64,000 nt of DNA from Planctomycetaceae bacterium (GTDB taxonomy: Bacteria > Planctomycetota > Phycisphaerae > Tepidisphaerales > Tepidisphaeraceae): positions 1 through 64,000 of the forward strand of contig JAIYCY010000017.1 of NCBI GenBank assembly GCA_027487775.1, given 5' to 3'. A program made the translations under genes and the position numbers. Under the pieces are notes generated by a model, which did no database searches, was not told where the DNA came from, and was given only the letters and a program-made list of their open reading frames with translations. Every line of letters starts with the position of its first letter. The stretch's first letter is position 1. Positions 1 through 11,191 of this stretch are shown piece by piece.

Positions 1-114
1 AAATTCGTTCGCCGACTACCGCGTGTAAGGCGTTGGGTCGGCGCGAAGATCGCGCTCTACCACGTCCGCCGAAACGCTCGCGTTGCTGCAGCAAAAGCGA
101 AGGCTGACGCGTAA
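1..114 (+). CDS. 3' end of an unidentified gene (partial)
   Basis: Frame 1 is open from the left edge to a TAA at 112-114 and gives 37 residues. The peptide is very basic, with arginine and lysine runs and an alanine/lysine-rich end, and contains the stretch WVGAKIALYHVRR. This reads like the C-terminus of a real protein and not random frame, but the gene body lies outside the window, so no function can be given. It could also be a chance open frame in GC-rich DNA. Confidence 0.4.
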   Translation, partial: KFVRRLPRVRRWVGAKIALYHVRRNARVAAAKAKADA

Positions 115-215
115 TGTTGTTGCATGCACCCTACGCACTCCCGACCAGTCGGCCCGCTACATGAACTGCCACTGCGGCGGGCTGGCCCGCGTCGGGTATT
201 CTGCTAAAATCGAAC

Positions 216-584
216 TTGCTCGGTGCGGTTCCGGCCATTAAACAGAGGTCTGTTATCCCGCAAACAGCGAAGACATCACGCAAACGAATCTGGATGCGAT
301 GGGTCGCCATTTTGGTGATCCTCTATGTAGGCTCGTACATCGTTATCGCTTTGGGAGGCGAATACAAACCGTCGCAGTCAGGGCGGTTGCGCTTTGCTGC
401 CGGTCACGGCGGGCTCGCGATCACCGATGTCTCTCATTGGCAACCGGCACTGGCGGAGTGGGAGACGTACGTCGACGTCAGTGGTCGCTCGGTAAGTCGC
501 GGAAACCTGCTGGGCTATTTCTATTCTCCGTTGATCCGACTGCATCGTGCCTGCTGTCGTCCTTCGATCTACCCGTTTGATTAG
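216..584 (+). CDS. small single-pass membrane protein, unknown function
   Basis: A 122-residue ORF from a TTG at 216; an ATG at 294 would give a 96-residue protein that starts just before the hydrophobic segment. The segment WVAILVILYVGSYIVIAL is one transmembrane helix or uncleaved signal anchor preceded by basic residues (RKR), so the C-terminal part should be extracytoplasmic. Short proteins of this kind, a basic stretch, one helix, then a Tyr/Pro/Gly-rich tail, are common in planctomycetes (recollection, not a search). I do not recognise a named family. No clear Shine-Dalgarno sequence separates the two starts. Confidence 0.55.
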   Translation: MLGAVPAIKQRSVIPQTAKTSRKRIWMRWVAILVILYVGSYIVIALGGEYKPSQSGRLRFAAGHGGLAITDVSHWQPALAEWETYVDVSGRSVSRGNLLGYFYSPLIRLHRACCRPSIYPFD

Positions 585-782
585 ACCGCGGCCATGCAGC
601 CAGCGAGATCACCAGCCAATGCAGGCCCGTAGCCCATCGCACCACCCCCACCACACCCCATCGCGGCGCCATTGATTCGCGCCGCCCTACGTGACTTGTC
701 CAAACCCGACGTGCCGTGGTGAAAATCTCTCATGCGCGGCCGCGGGATCTTGGCTTGGATCCTCTGCTGGCTCGCGCGGATC

Positions 783-1775
783 TCATGGCGTGGGACGAGG
801 GGTGGTGAGCTGCTCATATTCACGCTCGAGCTCGTCGATCAAACGCTGGATGCGGTCGGCTTCGTCGATCAAACGCTGCTGCTTGCGGCGAAGGTCGGTG
901 ATGATCTCGTAATGCGTCTGGGCGGCGTCACGCACGGCGTCGGCATGGGGACGGACGGCCGACCGCCAGCGATCACGCAGCACATCCAGACTGGCGGCGG
1001 GCGCGATCCTCGTTTCGGCGTCGTCGGCCGACTTCGGATCATTTTCCTCGGCGGGCGTCGTGGCGGGCGGATCCTTGATCGGCGTGATGATCAACGTCAC
1101 CGGCGTGCCGGCGGGCGGAGCGGTGTTGCGATCGAGCTCCCATTCCAGCGTCTCGTTGCTGCTGCTGGCCAGTCGTGGGACATCGATGGGCGAAAGCTCG
1201 AAGTTGACGATGCTGACCAGATACCCCGCCAGATCGGCGGCATAGGCGCCGTCGTCCTCACGCACCATCGAGCCGGCAAAAATGAAGGGCTGATCCGGCA
1301 TCGACTTACCGTCGCGCAGCGAGCGAAGAAACGAAGTCGCCGGCGCGCTACGTGTGAGGCCCTGTGCATCGACCCATCGAACCGACAGACGAAGCGGCGG
1401 ACCGAACGGCGCGACGGAGGAACGGGTGGCTTCGACGTAGCGGACGGGGGAGCCGGGCTCGAGACCGAGCAACAGCAGACCGGCATGGACGTGGCTGGGC
1501 TTGGCACGCGTCCGCAGGACGGCCTCGTGATCGGGCCCGCCGTCGGCGATGACGAGGAACTCGATCGGCATGTCGACGGCGATCATCGTGGACTCGACGC
1601 GCACTTCGCGTGCAACGCGATCGACCTCGACGAAGGGAAATCGTACGAGCTTGTCGGCGGGCTCATCCGACTGTGGTGCGGGCGGCTGCGAAGGAGAATC
1701 CGCTGCACGCGACTGACTCGTCATCATGCAGCCGAAGCACAAACCCACACAAACCAGGGTCGAGACGTATCGCAT
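783..1775 (-). CDS. YdjY-like secreted protein with C-terminal coiled coil
   Basis: A 330-residue protein. Residues 1-24 form a signal peptide (hydrophobic TLVCVGLCFGC, then a small-residue site near SRA); C16 could be a lipid-attachment cysteine but the lipobox is imperfect. The segment around residues 45-110 (VEVDRVAREVRVES, then EFLVIADGGPDHEAVL, then KPSHVHAGLLLLGLEPG) resembles the YdjY domain found in planctomycete exported proteins; its role is unknown. The last 60 residues are rich in Arg, Glu, Gln and Leu and predict a coiled coil. It starts about 42 bp downstream of pstB on the same strand, so it may be the last gene of the phosphate operon, although nothing in the protein ties it to phosphate. 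Confidence 0.75.
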   Translation of the reverse strand: MRYVSTLVCVGLCFGCMMTSQSRAADSPSQPPAPQSDEPADKLVRFPFVEVDRVAREVRVESTMIAVDMPIEFLVIADGGPDHEAVLRTRAKPSHVHAGLLLLGLEPGSPVRYVEATRSSVAPFGPPLRLSVRWVDAQGLTRSAPATSFLRSLRDGKSMPDQPFIFAGSMVREDDGAYAADLAGYLVSIVNFELSPIDVPRLASSSNETLEWELDRNTAPPAGTPVTLIITPIKDPPATTPAEENDPKSADDAETRIAPAASLDVLRDRWRSAVRPHADAVRDAAQTHYEIITDLRRKQQRLIDEADRIQRLIDELEREYEQLTTPRPTP

Positions 1776-1817
1776 GAGATGAGTGTAGCCGGAAGCTCGC
1801 GATCGGTCTTCATACGA

Positions 1818-2717
1818 TCAGCCGAATCGACCGGTGATGTAGTCTTCGGTCTGCTTCTTTTCCGGGTTCTGGAAGATCTTGGTGGTGCTGCCGAACTCGA
1901 CGACCTCGCCAAGGTGCATGAAGGCACAATAGTCGCTGCAGCGGGCGGCCTGTTGCATGTTGTGGGTGACGATGACGACGGTGTAGGTGGTGCGGAGATC
2001 GTCGATGAGGTCTTCGATTTTCCCGGTGGCGATCGGATCGAGCGCGGAGCAGGGCTCGTCCATCAGCAGGACTTCGGGGTTGCAGGCGATGGCGCGGGCG
2101 ATGCAAAGGCGCTGCTGTTGCCCGCCGGAAAGGCCGAGAGCGGAATGTTTGAGACGATGGCTGACCTCGTCCCAGAGCGCGGCCGCCTTGAGCGAACGCT
2201 CGACGAGCGCATCGGTTTCGTCGCGAGTCAATCGCGCGTGAAGTCGTGGCCCGTAGGCGACGTTGTCATAAATCGACTTCGGAAACGGATTGGGCTTTTG
2301 AAAGACCATGCCGACTCGCTTGCGCAATTCAACCACGTCGCACGCGGGGCTGAGGATGTTGTCGCCGTGCAGTTCGAGCGTGCCGGCTGCGCGAGCGGTG
2401 GGGATGAGGTCGTTCATGCGGTTGATCCAGCGGAGGAGCGTGGATTTGCCGCAGCCCGACGAGCCGATGTACGCGGTGACCTTCTGGCGGGGATGATTGA
2501 GGTTGATGTTCTTAAGCGCATGGAAGTCGCCGTACCAGGCGTTAAACCCGTTGATGCGCACCGAGACTTCCGCCTGCGAGGCGGCATGGCTGGACTGCTC
2601 CGTCGATCGGACGGTGGGCCGTGTGACCGATGGGCCGGTAGGACCGACAGAGGCATAGACCGGTTCGGGCGTGGATGGTGTCGGGTTGGTCGGCATGGTC
2701 GTGGACCTGAGGGGCAT
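1818..2717 (-). CDS. pstB: phosphate ABC transporter ATP-binding protein PstB
   Basis: The ATPase of the PstSCAB high-affinity phosphate importer; it hydrolyses ATP on the cytoplasmic face of PstA/PstC. Visible motifs are Walker A (GSSGCGKST), the Q-loop region [11 protein letters not shown] typical of PstB, signature LSGGQQQR, Walker [13 protein letters not shown] and the switch histidine in [10 protein letters not shown]. The frame is open to a TTG at 2765; the ATGs at 2717 and 2696 are likelier starts. Either leaves a Pro/Ser/Thr-rich N-terminal extension of roughly 35-45 residues before the usual PstB start, which is longer than the common 250-260 residues. It follows pstA closely in the same operon. 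Confidence 0.95.
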   Translation of the reverse strand: MPLRSTTMPTNPTPSTPEPVYASVGPTGPSVTRPTVRSTEQSSHAASQAEVSVRINGFNAWYGDFHALKNINLNHPRQKVTAYIGSSGCGKSTLLRWINRMNDLIPTARAAGTLELHGDNILSPACDVVELRKRVGMVFQKPNPFPKSIYDNVAYGPRLHARLTRDETDALVERSLKAAALWDEVSHRLKHSALGLSGGQQQRLCIARAIACNPEVLLMDEPCSALDPIATGKIEDLIDDLRTTYTVVIVTHNMQQAARCSDYCAFMHLGEVVEFGSTTKIFQNPEKKQTEDYITGRFG

Positions 2718-2780
2718 GGTATCAGTCAGTGGAAGGTTCTGCTGGACTGCGCGAACGGAAATCAAGGTCGGTGCGTTGGA

Positions 2781-4301
2781 TTAGTGTGGCTTTTGCGAAA
2801 GTTGACGGATCAGGACGGCGACACCATTAAAGACAAGCAGGAGCATCAGCAACAGGATGATCCCCGCCGCCGCGATGTCGTGGAACTCGGACTGCGGACG
2901 ACTCGCCCAGTTGTAAACCTGCAGCGGAAGCGCTGTGAAATCATCCATGAGATGCGACGGTGCGAACGTGATGTAGACGATGCCCGCAATGATCAGAATC
3001 GGCGCGGCTTCGCCGATCGCACGACTCATGGCGAGGATGATGCCGGTCATCACGCCGGGAATCGATCCGGGCAGCGTGACTCGCCAGATCGTCTGCCATT
3101 TGCTCGCGCCCATCGCCAGAGACGCCTGACGCAATGAACCGGACACCGCGCGAAGCGATTCCTGCGCGCTGATGATGATGATCGGCAGGATCACCAGCAT
3201 CAGCGTGAGCCCGCCGGTCAATACGCCTCGACCCAGCGGAATGCGGAAGTACCAGGGCGAGGTGACCGAAGTCCGATTCGGAACGGAATTGGTAAGCAAC
3301 ACATCCGGCAAACGCGCCGCGGACTCTGCCTGCTCGAGCGGACGCAACGCCCGACGCAACGTACGACGAAGCTCACGCCCACTCTGGCCCGCCGCCTCGG
3401 CAAGGATCGGCACCAGGCTCGACTTGATCGATTCCGGATCGGCTTGCAGCCCCGCCTCGGTCCAGGCCCGGGCGACGGCTTCATCCAATGCCGATCCCGT
3501 CAGCTTTTCCTCCGAAACGATCCGCGCGACCGAAGCGCTAAAGGCTTCGAGATCGCGATCGAGATCCTGCATCTCCTTCTGGATCGACTCCGGCTCGACG
3601 ACCTTCACGACCATCGGCGCAAGCGTGTCGCGATCGAAAAATGGAGTCGTCGAATTGATCGCCGTCGGTGTGGCGTCGGATCGATCCACAGGCGTCAGCA
3701 CTGCGATTCCACCGGCTGTGACGAATTGATCGTAGTGTCCGATGCCGAACTCAAAGCCGGGCGACTTCGCGGTGCCGAACGCGCCGAAGACGTTGGCGAA
3801 GGCGGTCAGACCGAGCAGGCCATAAACGAGCGATGGCACGCCCGCGAGGTTGGTGATGTTGAGCTGCACGAAGTCATGAAATTGCCGCCACGGGCGACGA
3901 TACGGACGATACTCTTCCAGCAAGATCGCCGTGCCGACGCCGATCGGAATCGCAAAGCATGCCGCGATCACGCAGATGAAAATCGTCCCCACAACGGCAG
4001 GCATCAGGCCGGCCTCGGACGCAACACGCGATGGCACGCCGCGGAGGAAGTCCCAACTCAAATGACCGATCCCGCGAAGCAAAATCGAACCGAGCAACCA
4101 CGCCAGCAGCAGCACCGACAAAGTGGCCGCCGACATCGCAACCGCACGGAACGCCCGCTCAATCACCTGACGACGACCACGCCTATTGCCCGCTCGCAGC
4201 TTCTCCGACGCACGACCAAGCAACTCGACATCACCCTGCGACGCCGTTGCCCGCTTCGAAGTTGTCGGTTGATCAGTCATATTCGTCGCCATCCAAAACA
4301 A
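2781..4301 (-). CDS. pstA: phosphate ABC transporter permease PstA with a large extra loop
   Basis: Inner-membrane permease partner of PstC. The binding-protein-dependent transport core is clear: N-terminal TM near residue 50, the EEYRPYRRPW region, the coupling segment SLAMGASKWQTIWRVTLPGSIPGV and the downstream AIGEAAPILIIAG stretch. At 506 residues it is far longer than ordinary PstA (about 280-300). The excess is mainly a soluble insert of about 150 residues (roughly 180-335) between the third and fourth predicted helices; it is Glu/Arg/Ala-rich and partly coiled-coil-like, and topology puts it outside the cytoplasm. The TTG at 4301 has AGAGG six bases upstream; ATG codons at 4292 and 4280 are alternatives. 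It lies 28 bp downstream of pstC. Confidence 0.93.
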   Translation of the reverse strand: MFWMATNMTDQPTTSKRATASQGDVELLGRASEKLRAGNRRGRRQVIERAFRAVAMSAATLSVLLLAWLLGSILLRGIGHLSWDFLRGVPSRVASEAGLMPAVVGTIFICVIAACFAIPIGVGTAILLEEYRPYRRPWRQFHDFVQLNITNLAGVPSLVYGLLGLTAFANVFGAFGTAKSPGFEFGIGHYDQFVTAGGIAVLTPVDRSDATPTAINSTTPFFDRDTLAPMVVKVVEPESIQKEMQDLDRDLEAFSASVARIVSEEKLTGSALDEAVARAWTEAGLQADPESIKSSLVPILAEAAGQSGRELRRTLRRALRPLEQAESAARLPDVLLTNSVPNRTSVTSPWYFRIPLGRGVLTGGLTLMLVILPIIIISAQESLRAVSGSLRQASLAMGASKWQTIWRVTLPGSIPGVMTGIILAMSRAIGEAAPILIIAGIVYITFAPSHLMDDFTALPLQVYNWASRPQSEFHDIAAAGIILLLMLLLVFNGVAVLIRQLSQKPH

Positions 4302-4329
4302 TCATCGCCTCTTACCCACACCGGCTAAC

Positions 4330-5958
4330 TCACTCATATTTCTGCTGGAATCGCTTGCGTACAAGATGCCCCACCATCGTCAGGATCAACGTCAACACAA
4401 ATAGCAGTGCCGCGACCGCATAGCTGCTGTAGTACTCAATGCCGAGATTGCTGACATCGCCCAGAAAGATCTGCACAAGGTAGCCGGTCATCGGTTGCAT
4501 CGATTGGCGAACGTCCATCGGCATCAACGCACGATCCACCGCCGACATGAATCGCTCGCCCTCGACCGTTGCCTCCGCGAGCAACACCGCACCAGAGACG
4601 GCGGTCAGACGCACACGATAGTCACCCGACTCCAGCCGTACGCCGATCGGGCGCGCCTCCTCGCCCGGCCGGAGCGGGCGATCCGTGAGATTGGCCGCGG
4701 GGAATGAAAGACTGACGTTGCGATGCGCATTGGCGTCGGCATCGCCCGGCGAGGGAATATCGATCCGCGCTTCGCTCAAGATATTGTCCTTCGCATCAAT
4801 GATCTGGGCGCTCAGCGATGTCGCGTCTGAGGTCGGCAAAACGCTCACATCCACTTCATCGAGTTTCTCACCTCCACGAAGCGTGATGATCGGGAACTCA
4901 AACGGCATATCAGGGCGAACCGTTGCGACCGCTCGGAGCGCTTCCTCCGACGATGTCGTGGTGGATGAAACCCCCTGGCCTTGCGCGAGCGGTGTCGAAC
5001 CGTCGGCGCGAGCGACCGTTTCGATCACCAATGGAGGATCGACGATGTACTGCAGCGGAACGTGTCGACCACCGGCCGCCAATGCCACAATCATCGTCTC
5101 GCCAACACATCGCGCAACCGCCAGCAGAATCGCTGCAATAATCCCCGAGAGCGCCGCCGGAAAGACCACCTTGATGCTCGTCTCGAATCGCGTCGCACCC
5201 ACACCATATGAACCCTCACGCAACGCTCGAGGCACCGCTCGCAAAGCGTCCTCGGCCAGCGTCGTCACGATCGGAAGCGTCAGTATCCCCACCGCAAGAC
5301 CCGCCGCCAGCACGTTGTAACCCTCAACGCCCAGCGGATTCCAAGCCTGCATCATCACCTTGCCCGCAGGATCCACGAGCGACTGTCCGTTCGCATCCAG
5401 CACCGGCCTTTGAATAAATGCAAGCTGCAGCGTCGGCGTGATCACCGTGAGCGCAAAGAATCCGAGCACCACGGTCGGAACCCCCGCCAAAATCTCGAGA
5501 ATCGGCTTCAGCAGATTGCGCACCCGCGACGGCGCGTACTCGCTCAACCAAATCGCTGTGATCAAGCCGAGCGGACCCGCCAGCCCCACCGCAACCACCG
5601 TCACCGCCAGCGTCCCGACCACCAACGGCCAAACGCCGAAATGCTGATCCGCACCCAACAGCGGACTCCAATGCAGGCTGCCAAAGAATTCGAGCGGGCT
5701 CACGCCTTCAAATTTGCCCGGCACACCTTGAAAAAACGTCAGCGTATCGCGTGCCAAGGCATAGACGATCCCCAGCGTGATCAGCAGCGTGAACACGCCA
5801 CAACCCGCCAGCAGCGTGACGATCCCTCCTTCGACCAGCCTGCGAACCCAAACACGCTTCGCCCGGCCCATGCGCAAATCGTCCTTCTCCGCACCAACTC
5901 GAGGCGCGACCGCCCCACCGGGTGGCTGGCCTTGAGCGTCGGCGGGATTAGATGCCAT
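4330..5958 (-). CDS. pstC: phosphate ABC transporter permease PstC with a large extra loop
   Basis: Inner-membrane permease subunit of the phosphate importer. Family landmarks include the first TM near residue 45, FFGSLHWSPLLG, the ILEILAGVPTVVLGF segment, coupling region SYGVGATRFETSIKVVFPAALSGI and AVARCVGETMIVALAAGG. Like PstA it is enlarged (542 residues against about 300): after CVGETMIVALAAGG some 180 residues (about 310-485) of polar, beta-rich sequence intervene before MTGYLVQIFLGD and the last TM. By standard PstC topology this loop is periplasmic. The ATG at 5958 has AGGA eight bases upstream. It follows pstS after about 170 bp. Confidence 0.93.
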   Translation of the reverse strand: MASNPADAQGQPPGGAVAPRVGAEKDDLRMGRAKRVWVRRLVEGGIVTLLAGCGVFTLLITLGIVYALARDTLTFFQGVPGKFEGVSPLEFFGSLHWSPLLGADQHFGVWPLVVGTLAVTVVAVGLAGPLGLITAIWLSEYAPSRVRNLLKPILEILAGVPTVVLGFFALTVITPTLQLAFIQRPVLDANGQSLVDPAGKVMMQAWNPLGVEGYNVLAAGLAVGILTLPIVTTLAEDALRAVPRALREGSYGVGATRFETSIKVVFPAALSGIIAAILLAVARCVGETMIVALAAGGRHVPLQYIVDPPLVIETVARADGSTPLAQGQGVSSTTTSSEEALRAVATVRPDMPFEFPIITLRGGEKLDEVDVSVLPTSDATSLSAQIIDAKDNILSEARIDIPSPGDADANAHRNVSLSFPAANLTDRPLRPGEEARPIGVRLESGDYRVRLTAVSGAVLLAEATVEGERFMSAVDRALMPMDVRQSMQPMTGYLVQIFLGDVSNLGIEYYSSYAVAALLFVLTLILTMVGHLVRKRFQQKYE

Positions 5959-6127
5959 GCATGGGTCCTACGGTCGCTTCACGTTCCAAAGTTGCTTCGC
6001 GTGCTACGGTCACTTCAATCCGTCTCACACTCTCTCTCGACCTGAATGCGTCAGGAGAGTTGTGGCAGATTCGTCGCTTTGATTCAACCACCGCGGGTCT
6101 CTTTCAACACGCTTCTGTGCACCGGAT

Positions 6128-7312
6128 TTACTCGTAAATGTCCGTCAAAGCCCCCTCTTTGTGCTTGCCCTGCTCGTTGAGGAATTGCGTGCCCGATCGC
6201 CCGGACTTCACATTCGCCTCGGCGCGGTCATAAATCGCATCGGGAAGATGCACATAACCAACCTCGTCAGCAATGTCGGCGGCCTCTTCGAGGTAAAACT
6301 CGACGAACGCCTTCACCTCAGGTCGTGACAGGCTCTTCTTGTTCACATAAATAAACAGCGGTCGGCTCAACGGGTTGTAGCTGCCGTCGTTGATCGTCTC
6401 AACGGTCGGCTCGATCGCCGCACCGGCTTTGTTCACGATCGGAACGGCTCGCAGCTTGTCGCGATTCTCAAAGTAGTACGCAGAGCCGAAGAAACCGATC
6501 GCAAACTGATCACCCGCCACGCCCGTCACCAACACATTGTCGTCCTCAGAAACCTGCATGTCCGCACGCAGCCGAGCTTCCTTGTTCCCCGCCGTCAACA
6601 CTTCCTTCATATAGTCGAATGTCCCACTGTCCGTACCAGGCGAGAAAATACCAATCCGCGCATCCGGCATCGACGGATCAATCTCACGCCAATTCTTGAC
6701 CCCGCCATCAAGATAAATCTTCCGAAGCTGATCCACCGTCAATTGCTGCAACGCCGTGAAATTGCGATTTACCACGATGCTCAAACCGTCATAAGCGACC
6801 GGCAACTCAATATACTCCACGCCGTTCTTCACCGCCTCGTCGTGCTCTTCCTTCTTGATCGGTCGGCTCGCATTCGAAATGTCCGTCTCGCCCCGAGCGA
6901 ATCGCTTAAACCCGCCACCCGTACCCGACACGCCCACCGTCACCCGAACATTCGCCTGCTCTTTCCTAAACTCCTCGGCCACGCCCTCGGTGATCGGAAA
7001 CACCGTACTCGATCCGTCGATCGCCACCGCTCCCGTCAAATCACCCGCACGCACCGTCGATTGACCCGCAATCACAGCCACCGCACCCGCGATCATCACG
7101 ATCACACGCCGCGCAAGCCAAGACCCACGCGCCAAAGCCCCACCCGCACCCACGGCACCACTACCGTCGTCAACATCATGTCGTTGTGCATCGTGATCCA
7201 CACATTGATCAACCACGCCATTTGCCCGAGACTGCTTCAACGCCGAAAACGCCGTCCCGTCGCCCTTCCGTGCTACCGACAAGATTGAATTGCTCATGCC
7301 CCAAATGCTCAC
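6128..7312 (-). CDS. pstS: phosphate-binding protein PstS
   Basis: Extracytoplasmic phosphate receptor of the Pst system. The mature part begins near residue 90 with [22 protein letters not shown], continues with [26 protein letters not shown] and [16 protein letters not shown], the family's phosphate-contacting loops. A signal peptide ([19 protein letters not shown], cleavage near VRA) sits unusually far in, at about residues 65-87. The listed GTG at 7312 is the longest option; an ATG at 7297 and a GTG at 7153 are alternatives, and the last would place the signal peptide at the N-terminus and leave room for a promoter in the otherwise 45-bp divergent gap. It is the first gene of pstS-pstC-pstA-pstB. 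Confidence 0.92.
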   Translation of the reverse strand: MSIWGMSNSILSVARKGDGTAFSALKQSRANGVVDQCVDHDAQRHDVDDGSGAVGAGGALARGSWLARRVIVMIAGAVAVIAGQSTVRAGDLTGAVAIDGSSTVFPITEGVAEEFRKEQANVRVTVGVSGTGGGFKRFARGETDISNASRPIKKEEHDEAVKNGVEYIELPVAYDGLSIVVNRNFTALQQLTVDQLRKIYLDGGVKNWREIDPSMPDARIGIFSPGTDSGTFDYMKEVLTAGNKEARLRADMQVSEDDNVLVTGVAGDQFAIGFFGSAYYFENRDKLRAVPIVNKAGAAIEPTVETINDGSYNPLSRPLFIYVNKKSLSRPEVKAFVEFYLEEAADIADEVGYVHLPDAIYDRAEANVKSGRSGTQFLNEQGKHKEGALTDIYE

Positions 7313-7357
7313 CGCAGATTGTTAAAGTTTCGTGAGCGCGACGTGAGGATCAACTCA

Positions 7358-7879
7358 ATGTTAAACCACCAACCGCCCCAAATCCGACCGCCAGATGTCA
7401 TGCAATTGTCTGACGAACATCTACTTGCGCAGTGCTCCCGCGAAGCATTCCGAGGCGCAGGACCCGGCGGACAAAAACGCAACAAGACCAGCAGCGCCGT
7501 CCGAATCACGCACCAACCCACCAGCATCAGCATCACCGCACAGGAAGACCGCTCACAATCCAAAAACCTCCAACTCGCTCTCCGAAGACTCAGATTCGCC
7601 ATCGCACACTCGCTCCGTCGCCCGGGCCAACATGCCATCGACGCCCTCGACGCCCTCCCCAACGCGCTCGAACTCCCGCCCAAACACCCCGACCGACCCC
7701 ACGCCGTCGCACTCGTCTTCGACGTCCTCGACGCCGACCACTGGAGCCTCCACCAGTCCGCCGCACGTCTCAACATCACCACCGCCCAACTCTCCAGATT
7801 CCTCACCCAAGACCCCGACACCCACGCCGCCGCCAACACCCACCGCGCACGCCACAGCCTACGCCCTCTCCGAACCTAA
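7358..7879 (+). CDS. GGQ-containing peptide chain release factor-like protein
   Basis: A 173-residue protein carrying the RF-1 catalytic loop GAGPGGQKRNKTSSAVRI, in which GGQ triggers peptidyl-tRNA hydrolysis on the ribosome. The region before it (LSDEHLLAQCSREAF) and the helical part after it (SKNLQLALRRLRFAIA) fit the RF-1 domain. There is no codon-recognition domain, so it resembles ArfB-type rescue factors or the planctomycete release-factor-like family more than RF1/RF2. The C-terminal half adds sequence resembling a helix-turn-helix (WSLHQSAARLNITTAQLSRFL) and ends with Arg/His. ATG 7358 is chosen because GAGGAT lies seven bases upstream; a TTG at 7319 would extend it. It is divergent from pstS. 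Confidence 0.85.
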   Translation: MLNHQPPQIRPPDVMQLSDEHLLAQCSREAFRGAGPGGQKRNKTSSAVRITHQPTSISITAQEDRSQSKNLQLALRRLRFAIAHSLRRPGQHAIDALDALPNALELPPKHPDRPHAVALVFDVLDADHWSLHQSAARLNITTAQLSRFLTQDPDTHAAANTHRARHSLRPLRT

Positions 7880-7948
7880 TGCCCGAATCATCCAACGCCT
7901 CACTCAACCAGATCACTTGTCCTGTGACTGCTCCTCAGCAATTTGCGT

Positions 7949-8158
7949 TCACTCAGCCCAGCAAATTTCCTCGACGGCGCGAGTGAATCCGTCGGGGTCA
8001 CGCAAGTAAATGAAAAACGCTTCCTCGATTCCACTCTGACGCTCGACCGTCACGCGCACGCGGGTCCGAGACAACAGTCCGTCGCACCGTTCCACATTTC
8101 GGATCGAGTCTCCCGGCACGTCGTATTCCAATTGAAAGATTTCCGGGAAAAACATCAA
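7949..8158 (-). CDS. small hypothetical ORF, possibly a remnant
   Basis: A 69-residue frame from a TTG start. The translation (for example EYDVPGDSIRNVERCDGLLSRTRVRVTVERQSGIEEAFFIYLRDPDG) alternates hydrophobic and charged residues like a real beta-rich protein, and the reading continues sensibly upstream of the TTG to about 8190, where an in-frame TGA occurs. No Shine-Dalgarno sequence or ATG is visible. It could be a small intact gene with an unusual start or the decayed 3' end of a longer gene. Function unknown. Confidence 0.35.
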   Translation of the reverse strand: MMFFPEIFQLEYDVPGDSIRNVERCDGLLSRTRVRVTVERQSGIEEAFFIYLRDPDGFTRAVEEICWAE

Positions 8159-8366
8159 ATTAAGGAAGTGCGGCGCGACGAGCAGCGACTTTTTAGTGAC
8201 AGCGATTCATACACCGTACCGGAAGGTGACCAGACGGGTGATTAGCGATTGCAAAGAATGACCGAATCGCCATGTTTCTAGGAACAGTGGGTGCGCAAAC
8301 CTTGGTCGAAACATCGGCGTTCCCGTGACTCCGTTTGATCGGACCAGGATGGAGGCAACGGACGGA

Positions 8367-11191
<2,825 letters not shown>

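Noticed and set aside
732-3137. An 801-codon plus-strand frame
   Set aside because: It runs antisense through the YdjY-like gene, pstB and part of pstA. Those proteins have clear family motifs; the antisense reading is Arg/Gly/Asp-rich without domains, a usual artefact of GC-rich DNA.
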